From assembly GCA_017792345.1 (NCBI GenBank), contig CP051228.1, positions 1,674,001 to 1,738,000 on the forward strand: a stretch of 64,000 bases of DNA, read 5' to 3'. Positions 58,046 to 64,000 of the stretch are shown one piece after another. The stretch is from Mesoflavibacter sp. GTDB lineage: Bacteria; Pseudomonadota; Alphaproteobacteria; UBA8366; Aestuariispiraceae. Position 1 is the first letter of the stretch. Each line of letters opens with the position of its first letter. Made by a program: the position numbers and the translations under genes. The notes beneath the pieces were generated by a model that was not told where the DNA came from, searched no databases, and saw only the letters and a list, made by a program, of their open reading frames with translations.

Positions 58046-58128
58046 GTCATTCCGGCGAAAGCCGGAATCCAGGGCCGCATGCACGGTCCTGTGCCCAAAT
58101 CCCTGGACCCCGGCCTTCGCCGGGGTGA
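58046..58128. repeat. REP-like inverted hairpin pair (copy 4)
   Basis: Hairpin 58046-58072 (CCGGC/GCCGG stem) and inverted partner 58103-58128, between the convergent amine oxidase and ask genes. A related short palindrome lies near 58188-58212. Confidence 0.85.
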
Positions 58129-58137
58129 CGGGAAGGT

Positions 58138-58170
58138 TGAACGCAGACACCGCAGACGCAGCACAGGTCT
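58138..58170. repeat. partial CGCAGAC-type repeat
   Basis: A fragment with AACGCAGACACCGCAGACGC, resembling the left arm of the CGCAGAG family, next to a REP-like pair as in the moeB array. Confidence 0.5.
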
Positions 58171-58238
58171 GAGGGTCGAGGACGGGCGTGCTCCTGCGAA
58201 AGCAGGGGCCTTCCTCGCCCCATGAACCGCCCCGCCGG

Positions 58239-59729
58239 TCAGGCCGCCGCTTTCTCCTCGCCGCCGGCCTGAGCCTCCACCAGCCCTTCATGCAGGGCCT
58301 GAATCGCCGCATCGTGGTCCGACTGGTCGACGATGACCTGCAGGTCGACCTTGCGCATCATGTCGTTGAAGCCGATCGGCTCGATTCCGGCCTTGTCCAG
58401 GGAGGCGAGCGCCCGCAGGGCCAGCCCCGGCACCTTCAGGTCGCGGCCGATGGCGGTGACCAGCGAGACCGCGCGGGTCGACAGGCGCGCCGTCGGGAAT
58501 TCGGCGGCCAGATCCCGTTCCACCCGGCGCAGCAGCTTGGGCGATGCCGCCAGGAAATGGGTGATCGTGTTGGCGTTCGAGCTCTTGGCGACGATATAGA
58601 TCTTATGGCGCTTCAGACTGTTCAGGATGGCGGCGTCATACCCCTTCACCCCGACCATGTCCGGTTCGTAGAACTCGAAAGCATAGACATTTTTGCGCCC
58701 CGCGACGATTTCGACGCCCGGATCGGTCTTCGGATGGTCGTCGCGGATGACGGCGCCCGGATCGTCGGGTTCGAACGTGTTCTTCACGCGCAGGGGAATG
58801 CCGTTCTGACGCAGGCCCTTGGCGGCGCTGGGATGGATGGCCTCCATGCCGATATTCGACAGCTGGTCCGCGACGTCATAGCTGGTCTCGCGGATGGCCC
58901 GCACCTTCTCCTGACCGACCAGTTTCGGGTCGGCCGAGGACAGATGGAATTCCTTGTGAATGACGGCTTCCCGGGCCCCCGTCCGCACGGCGATGCGCGA
59001 CATGGTAACCTCGGTATAGCCGCGGTCGTAAGACCGGACGAGGGATTCCGCACAACGGCAGTACCCGGTGACGATCGGCAGCTCGCGGCTGACATCGACG
59101 GTTTCGAACGCCTCGTCGATGGCCTCGTCGAAGCCGGGCAGTTCATCTTCGCGGCGCCAGCCGGTCAGGTCGACAAACCGCGCCTGAACCCCGTTTTCGC
59201 GCAGCAGCAGCGCGGTATTGTGGGCCGAATGCGCCTCGCCCAGCGACGCCAGCATCTCGCGCACCGTCATCAGATGATCGCGCAGCTGGAAATGGCCGGA
59301 CGCGCAGAGCCGTTGCAGATCGATCAGGCAGTCCCGCACCCCGTCGACCCGTTCCTTGACGAAGGAATCCGCCAGGCGGCGGGCCGGGGAGGTCCCGAAG
59401 ATTTCCTCGTTGATCTCCAGCATCTTCCCCCGCGCCGCGCTCAGAGAGTCGCCCCAGGCCCAATCGCTGTCGCTGTCGGCATAGAGCGCATAGACGCCGG
59501 ATTCCCCGGTCTTCTTGTGCTCCAGCAGGGCATCCGTGATGCCCGAATAGGCCGACACGACAACGATCCGGTTGTAGAGATCCTCACCTTTGCGGCGACC
59601 GAGCAGCACGTTGGACAGAACGGCGTCGGTCTGCCGGATGGAAGTGCCGCCCAGCTTTTCCACCGTGTGGTTGCCGGGTTGGCGTTCGGGCTGATTGTCC
59701 TGGTCGCGGTTTGGCATCGGATTATCCAT
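58239..59729 (-). CDS. ask: aspartate kinase of the ectoine operon
   Basis: A 496-residue aspartokinase that makes aspartyl phosphate, the precursor of the ectoine substrate aspartate semialdehyde. Kinase motif KLGGTS at 25-30, the internal IVVVSAYSGITDALL, and C-terminal ACT-type domains (about 340-480). Its placement behind ectC identifies the Ask_Ect paralogue, usually less inhibited by threonine and lysine. It starts 36 bp after ectC; an ATG four codons later is also possible. Confidence 0.93.
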   Translation of the reverse strand: MDNPMPNRDQDNQPERQPGNHTVEKLGGTSIRQTDAVLSNVLLGRRKGEDLYNRIVVVSAYSGITDALLEHKKTGESGVYALYADSDSDWAWGDSLSAARGKMLEINEEIFGTSPARRLADSFVKERVDGVRDCLIDLQRLCASGHFQLRDHLMTVREMLASLGEAHSAHNTALLLRENGVQARFVDLTGWRREDELPGFDEAIDEAFETVDVSRELPIVTGYCRCAESLVRSYDRGYTEVTMSRIAVRTGAREAVIHKEFHLSSADPKLVGQEKVRAIRETSYDVADQLSNIGMEAIHPSAAKGLRQNGIPLRVKNTFEPDDPGAVIRDDHPKTDPGVEIVAGRKNVYAFEFYEPDMVGVKGYDAAILNSLKRHKIYIVAKSSNANTITHFLAASPKLLRRVERDLAAEFPTARLSTRAVSLVTAIGRDLKVPGLALRALASLDKAGIEPIGFNDMMRKVDLQVIVDQSDHDAAIQALHEGLVEAQAGGEEKAAA

Positions 59730-59765
59730 CGTTACTTACGGTCACTCTGAGTTGGCAGTTCGGCC

Positions 59766-60158
59766 TCAAGCGGCGGCGTCGGCGGGCGCGTAGGAACCGT
59801 CTTCGCGGTGCACTTCCGTGCCCGTCACCGGCGGGTTGAAGCAGCAGGCCAGCACCAATTCGGTTTCGGCACGCAGCGTATGACGGTCATGCTTGTCCAG
59901 CGCATACATCACGCCGGGCTCGATCCGGTGCACCTCGCCCGTGGCCAGATCCTCGATGGACCCCGAGCCGGACACGCAATAGACGCTTTCGAAATGGTGC
60001 TTGTATTCGAAGGTATGCTCGCTATCGCCTTCAATGGTCGTGATATGGAAGCTGAAGCCCATATTGTCGTCGGCCAGCAGCAGACGGACGCTTTCCCAGC
60101 GCTGGTCGGCGACGCGACGGTCGGTCACACGGGCTTCGTGCAGGTTGCGGACGATCAT
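59766..60158 (-). CDS. ectC: ectoine synthase
   Basis: EctC cyclises N-gamma-acetyl-diaminobutyrate to ectoine. The 130-residue cupin has family landmarks [58 protein letters not shown] and [13 protein letters not shown]. It is the third gene of ectABC-ask, 24 bp after ectB. Confidence 0.97.
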   Translation of the reverse strand: MIVRNLHEARVTDRRVADQRWESVRLLLADDNMGFSFHITTIEGDSEHTFEYKHHFESVYCVSGSGSIEDLATGEVHRIEPGVMYALDKHDRHTLRAETELVLACCFNPPVTGTEVHREDGSYAPADAAA

Positions 60159-60182
60159 CTCTGTAATCCTTTCGATATCGTA

Positions 60183-61460
60183 TTATTCGGCGGCGGCCGG
60201 CATTTCCCGGCCCATGACGGTCTGAACGGCCTCGGCCAGGATGTTCAGACCCGCCTCGAACTGTGCCGTCGGAATGGTCAGCGGCGCCAGGATCTTTACC
60301 ACTTCATCATGGGCGCCCGAAGTCTCGATGATCAGACCGTTCTCGAAGCAGTGTTTGCAGATCGCCGAAGCGCGCGCGCCGGTTTCGACGTCAATGCCCC
60401 GGAACATGCCGCGCCCGCGCAGACCCCAGCCATAGGGCTCGGCAATGGCGGTCAGGCGGCTTTGAAGCAGATCGCCCTTCTGGCGCACTGACTGGGCGAA
60501 GCTTTCATCCTGCCAGAACTTCTCCAGCGCCACGCGGGCCGTCACGAAGGCGTGGTTGTTGCCCCGGAAGGTGCCGTTATGCTCCGCCGGCTGCCAGATG
60601 TCGTGTTCCGGCTTCAACAGGGTCATGGCGAAGGGCAGGCCCATCCCGGACAGGGATTTCGCCATGGTGATGATATCCGGCTCGATCCCGAACTCCTCGA
60701 AGGAGAAGAAGGTGCCGGTCCGGCCGCAGCCCGCCTGGATATCGTCGACGATCAACAGGGCGCCGTGATCGCGCGCAATGCGCTCGATCTTACGCATCCA
60801 GGACGCCGACGCCGCGTTCAGGCCGCCTTCGCCCTGAACCGGTTCTACCAGTATCGCGGCGGGCGCATCGATACCGCCCGACGGGTCGGACAGCATTTTG
60901 TCGAGAATTTCCGACGTATCGACATCCGGCCCCAGATAGCCGTCGAAGGGCAGGCGGGTGACGCCGTTCAGCGGCGCGCCGTTGCCGCCACGGTGATACC
61001 CGTTGCCGGTCGCGGCCAGCGCACCCGCCGTCACGCCATGGAACCCGTTGGTGAAGGCGATGACATTGGTCCGACCGGTGACCTTGCGGGCCAGTTTCAG
61101 CGCGGCTTCGACCGCGTTGGCGCCGGTCGGACCGGTGAATTGCAGCCGGTAATCCATGCCGCGCGGCTTCAGAATGATGTCGCGAAACGCTTCCAGAAAG
61201 GCACGCTTGGCGTCGGTATGCATGTCCAGGCCGTGGGTCACGCCGTCCGATGTGATGTAGTCGACCAGCGCCGCCTTCATATCCGGGTCGTTATGGCCGT
61301 AGTTCAATGAGGAACAGCCAGCCAGGAAATCCGTATAGTCGCGACCGTCCTCGGTCGTCAGCGTCGCGTTGGTCGCGCGCTCGAACAGGACCGGAAAGGC
61401 GCGGCAATAGCTGCGCACTTCGGATTCAACGGTATCAAACGCGGTGAGACGGGACGTCAT
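60183..61460 (-). CDS. ectB: diaminobutyrate-2-oxoglutarate transaminase
   Basis: EctB converts aspartate semialdehyde to 2,4-diaminobutyrate using PLP. The 425-residue class III aminotransferase has FTGPTGANAVEAALKLAR, the cofactor Asp239 (LLIVDDIQAGCGRTG) and the PLP lysine K268 (ITMAKSLSGMGLPFA). The ATG giving MTSRLTAF is preceded by GGAGAAG; the upstream open frame is part of a 93-bp structured spacer after ectA. Confidence 0.97.
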   Translation of the reverse strand: MTSRLTAFDTVESEVRSYCRAFPVLFERATNATLTTEDGRDYTDFLAGCSSLNYGHNDPDMKAALVDYITSDGVTHGLDMHTDAKRAFLEAFRDIILKPRGMDYRLQFTGPTGANAVEAALKLARKVTGRTNVIAFTNGFHGVTAGALAATGNGYHRGGNGAPLNGVTRLPFDGYLGPDVDTSEILDKMLSDPSGGIDAPAAILVEPVQGEGGLNAASASWMRKIERIARDHGALLIVDDIQAGCGRTGTFFSFEEFGIEPDIITMAKSLSGMGLPFAMTLLKPEHDIWQPAEHNGTFRGNNHAFVTARVALEKFWQDESFAQSVRQKGDLLQSRLTAIAEPYGWGLRGRGMFRGIDVETGARASAICKHCFENGLIIETSGAHDEVVKILAPLTIPTAQFEAGLNILAEAVQTVMGREMPAAAE

Positions 61461-61484
61461 GTCACTTCTCCATATAGATCGATA

Positions 61485-61528
61485 GATGCGTCGCGACGCG
61501 GCGCGCCCGGCTCTTCCAGGCACGCATC
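61485..61528 (-). other. hairpin in the ectA-ectB spacer
   Basis: GATGCGT and ACGCATC (7 bp) enclose a GC-rich loop that starts with a second palindrome (CGTCGCGACG). The 93-bp spacer is long for this otherwise tight operon. There is no T-run, so it may be an mRNA processing or stability element. Confidence 0.4.
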
Positions 61529-61553
61529 GCGGCGACGGAGGGTGAAAGGGGAA

Positions 61554-62105
61554 TTAAGCGGCGATGCGCACCACTTTCCGGGTCAGCGGGCCGATCTGGA
61601 CCAAGTGCTCGGTCGCGGCCTCGCCGTCGAAATGGCGCTCTTCCTCGAAATGCGCATCGCGTTCCAGCGGCGCCTCATATTCTTTGGCGATCGAACCGAA
61701 CAGCGCCCAGGACGCATCGTTGTCGCTGGTGATGGTGCTGTTCACATGGCGAATATCGCGGTTCCAGGGCCGTTCCAGGGTCCAGCGGATCAGGCGTTTC
61801 GCCACGCCACGGCCCCGCATGTCGGGATGAACGGCGACCTGCCAGACAAACAGCGTGTCGGTCGCGCTCGGCGGGCGGTAACCGGACATCCAGCCGACGA
61901 TCCTGTCGCCATCCTGCGCCAAGGCGCAGGTATCGGCGAAATGCGAGCATTGCAGCAGATTGCAATACATCGAATTGTCGTCGAGCTTGTTGATGTCCTG
62001 AATCAGGTTCCAGACATCCGAACCGTCGTCCATCGTCGGCTTGCGAAAGACGAGGCCATCCGCCTCAACACCCTGATTTCCGTCCATTATGCCGTCGCGA
62101 GGCAT
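61554..62105 (-). CDS. ectA: L-2,4-diaminobutyrate N-acetyltransferase
   Basis: EctA acetylates diaminobutyrate, the second step of ectoine synthesis. The 183-residue GNAT protein has the EctA-typical VWNLIQDINKLDDNSMYCNLLQCSHFADTC, the acetyl-CoA motif VAVHPDMRGRGVAKRLI and the WNRDIRHVNSTITSDNDASWALF block. The ATG at 62105 is chosen because GGAGGAAA lies seven bases upstream. First gene of ectABC-ask, behind a 23-bp palindromic operator candidate. Confidence 0.97.
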   Translation of the reverse strand: MPRDGIMDGNQGVEADGLVFRKPTMDDGSDVWNLIQDINKLDDNSMYCNLLQCSHFADTCALAQDGDRIVGWMSGYRPPSATDTLFVWQVAVHPDMRGRGVAKRLIRWTLERPWNRDIRHVNSTITSDNDASWALFGSIAKEYEAPLERDAHFEEERHFDGEAATEHLVQIGPLTRKVVRIAA

Positions 62106-62128
62106 AGTTTCCTCCAAAAAGTTCCCGC

Positions 62129-62151
62129 ATTAATTTGATGTACAAAGTAAT
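62129..62151. promoter_or_regulatory. candidate EctR operator upstream of ectA
   Basis: An imperfect 23-bp palindrome with half-sites ATTA-n-TTTG and CAAA-n-TAAT around a 5-bp centre (eight of nine half-site positions match). It lies 24 bp before the ectA ATG, where a MarR-type repressor would block transcription or initiation. Confidence 0.6.
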
Positions 62152-62379
62152 AAGATTTCGCGTGAGCGCAACCCCGTCGAGCCAGAAACTCCAGAAAAAA
62201 TTGCTCAATTACAGCATGTTGGCAGAGTTCCCTTACCCTCGAATGATCTGAAACCCGCATAGAATGGGCGATTCCTGGGTCTGATATTTCGTTTGCTAAA
62301 CTAATTATCTTTTTGTGAAACCGACGGCGCGGAGTAGATTTCGTGCCATCAGGACAGATGCCGCACATCAGGAGGCCGC

Positions 62380-62865
62380 ATGGACCCAAAGGCACGTCAC
62401 GCCGTCACCGTGTTGCGCCAAATTCTGCGCGCGACGGAAGCCTATGACCGGATCGTCACCCGCGATACGGGCTTAACGTCGTCGCAACTGCTCATGGTTC
62501 AGATTCTGGACGATGTCGGCGAGGCTTCGGCGGGCATGCTGGCGACGCGCATGGGGATTTCCCAGGCCACGATCACCAGCCTGTTGCACAAGCTGGAGAG
62601 CAAGGGGCTGATCGCCCGAAAGCGCGGCGATACGGACCGGCGGCAGGTCTGGCTGTCGCTGACCGATGCCGGACGCACCACCCTGGCGCAGGCGCCCGAA
62701 GGGTTGCAGACCAAGTTCGGCACCCGCTTCTCCTCCCTACCGGATTGGGAGCAATCCATGCTGATCGCGGGGTTGGAGCGGGTCGCCTCGCTGCTGGACG
62801 CCGAGAATATCGACGCCTCCGCCGTCCTTACCATCGGCGAATTGGGCGGCGAACAGCCGGGTTAG
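62380..62865 (+). CDS. ectR: MarR-family regulator of ectoine synthesis (EctR-like)
   Basis: A 161-residue MarR protein: TSSQLLMVQILDDVGEASAGMLATRMGISQATITSLLHKLESKGLIARKRGDTDRRQVWLSLTDAG covers the winged helix. AGGAGG precedes the ATG. It is divergent from ectA across a 274-bp AT-rich region, the arrangement of EctR repressors in other ectoine producers, so it probably represses ectABC-ask at low osmolarity. Confidence 0.9.
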   Translation: MDPKARHAVTVLRQILRATEAYDRIVTRDTGLTSSQLLMVQILDDVGEASAGMLATRMGISQATITSLLHKLESKGLIARKRGDTDRRQVWLSLTDAGRTTLAQAPEGLQTKFGTRFSSLPDWEQSMLIAGLERVASLLDAENIDASAVLTIGELGGEQPG

Positions 62866-62883
62866 GGTGACTGCAGGTCACTG

Positions 62884-62922
62884 CAGCCCCGTCATTCAGC
62901 CCCGTCATTCAGCCCCGTCATT
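62884..62922. repeat. three perfect 13-bp tandem repeats
   Basis: CAGCCCCGTCATT occurs three times in a row directly before a REP-like hairpin; the last copy merges into the hairpin's GTCATT end. Confidence 0.85.
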
Positions 62923-62999
62923 CCGGCGAAAGCCGGAATCCAGGGCCGCCGGCACACTCTATGCCTTATCCTCTGGACCCCGGCTTTCGCCGGGGTGAC
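62917..62999. repeat. REP-like inverted hairpin pair (copy 5)
   Basis: Hairpins 62917-62943 and 62973-62999 with CCGGC/GCCGG stems in inverted orientation, between the convergent ectR and gshB genes. Confidence 0.85.
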
Positions 63000-63028
63000 G
63001 GGTCTTGAGGAAAAGTCCGACCAGCCCC

Positions 63029-63970
63029 CTATAGCCGCGCCTCGATCGCGTCCCAGACCAGGCCGGCCAGGTTGGAGCCGTCATAACGGTCGATTTCCTG
63101 AATGCCGGTGGGGGAGGTGACGTTGATTTCCGTCAGCTTGTCGCCGATCACGTCGATGCCGACGAAAATCAGGCCGCGCTCCTTCAACAGCGGACCGATC
63201 GCCTCGCAGATCTTGTGTTCGGCGGGGGTGATGCCGGATTTGTCCGGCCGGCCACCGACATGCATGTTCGACCGCGCCTCGCCCTCTGCCGGGACGCGGT
63301 TGATGGCGCCGACCGCCTTGCCGTCGACCAGAATGATGCGCTTGTCGCCCTGACGGACCTCGGGCATGTAGCGCTGCACCATCACCGGCTCGCGGCTTTG
63401 TGCCTCGAACATCTCCATCAACGAGTTCAGATTGCTGTCTTCCGGGCGCAGATGGAATACGCCGGCCCCGCCATTGCCGTAGAGCGGTTTGACGATGATA
63501 TCGCCGAACTCCTTGCGAAACGCACGGATCGCGGCCCGGTCCCGGGTGATCATGGTTTCCGGCATCAGGTCCGGAAAATGCGTCACCAGCAGCTTTTCCG
63601 GCGCATTGCGGACATGCGCCGGGTCATTCACCACCAGGGTCTCCGGATGAACATGCTCCAGAATGTGGGTCGCGGTGATGTAGCCCATATCGAAGGGCGG
63701 ATCCTGACGCATCAGGATCACGTCGACATCCGAACGCAGATCCAGCACACGCGGTTCGCCGAAGGTGAAATGGTTCCCTTTCTCGCGCCGCAGTTCCATT
63801 GGATGGGCCGTGGCGGTCACGCGCCCCCGGTCATAGGTCAACGCCATGGGCAGATAGTGGAACAGGCTGTGTCCGCGCGCCTGCGCCTCAAGTCCCAGAG
63901 CGAAACTGGAATCCCCGTTGATATCGATCGGCCCAACCGGGTCCATCTGGATGGCGACGCGCAGGCTCAT
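63029..63970 (-). CDS. gshB: glutathione synthase
   Basis: GshB joins gamma-glutamylcysteine and glycine. The 313-residue ATP-grasp protein starts [25 protein letters not shown] and has [29 protein letters not shown], the [18 protein letters not shown] strand and the metal-binding [31 protein letters not shown] precedes the ATG. It is convergent with ectR, with a REP-like pair between them. Confidence 0.97.
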   Translation of the reverse strand: MSLRVAIQMDPVGPIDINGDSSFALGLEAQARGHSLFHYLPMALTYDRGRVTATAHPMELRREKGNHFTFGEPRVLDLRSDVDVILMRQDPPFDMGYITATHILEHVHPETLVVNDPAHVRNAPEKLLVTHFPDLMPETMITRDRAAIRAFRKEFGDIIVKPLYGNGGAGVFHLRPEDSNLNSLMEMFEAQSREPVMVQRYMPEVRQGDKRIILVDGKAVGAINRVPAEGEARSNMHVGGRPDKSGITPAEHKICEAIGPLLKERGLIFVGIDVIGDKLTEINVTSPTGIQEIDRYDGSNLAGLVWDAIEARL

Positions 63971-64000
63971 TCTTGTTTTCCTCCCGAAACGGTCCCGGAT

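Overview
The window is a dense, high-GC stretch of chromosome from an alphaproteobacterium, most likely a marine or halotolerant member of the Rhodospirillales or a related order. The evidence is the gene order (rimP-nusA-ylxR-infB; miaB-phoH-ybeY-corC-lnt; trpB-trpA-accD-folC; tsaB-rimI-mucR-fur), an alphaproteobacterial MucR, ornithine-lipid genes, a complete ectoine operon and a protein of the DddP (DMSP lyase) family. I found no rRNA, tRNA, CRISPR, phage or insertion-sequence gene. Most genes lie on the minus strand, and the abundant long antisense frames are GC-driven shadows.

Layout. 1-6.5 kb: the transcription/translation operon rimP-nusA-ylxR-infB (infB cut by the left edge), trmB and metK, with a clear metK promoter. 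6.5-17.1 kb: an XRE regulator; the miaB-phoH-ybeY-corC-lnt series of RNA and envelope genes; an overlapping fur-olsB-olsA series; mucR; tsaB-rimI. 17.2-25.4 kb: a polysaccharide deacetylase, a Bax-like glucosaminidase, an Nfu Fe-S protein, a universal stress protein and the folC/accD/trpA/trpB group. 25.5-30.2 kb: an unrecognised 416-residue protein, a DddP-like M24 protein, cysK and a MoeB/ThiF E1-like enzyme. 30.1-31 kb: a non-coding array of three tandem modules, each starting with a copy of the moeB 3' end. 31-39 kb: a compositionally odd small membrane protein, zapE, a beta-barrel protein, an SDR, and a probable catabolic unit (GntR regulator, EctD-like dioxygenase, SAF-domain dehydrogenase, SLC13 transporter). 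39-47 kb: envelope and signalling genes (DUF2189, EI24, lipoprotein, PAS kinase, TPR proteins), isochorismatase and MBL hydrolases. 47-57 kb: htpG, a divergent LysR/EamA pair, SulP, pnp, rpsO, truB and a Tat-exported amine oxidase. 58-63 kb: ectABC-ask with a divergent MarR-type regulator, then gshB.

Two families of dispersed non-coding repeats run through the intergenic spaces. One consists of paired REP-like hairpins with GTCA outer ends. The other is a decamer-periodic palindrome built from CGCRGAG units. They mostly sit at gene 3' ends and between convergent genes.

The points most worth following up are the DddP-like protein, which keeps every metal ligand but not the reported catalytic base; the EctD-like dioxygenase unit with a clear GntR operator; the triplicated moeB-tail modules; and a strong candidate EctR operator in front of ectA.
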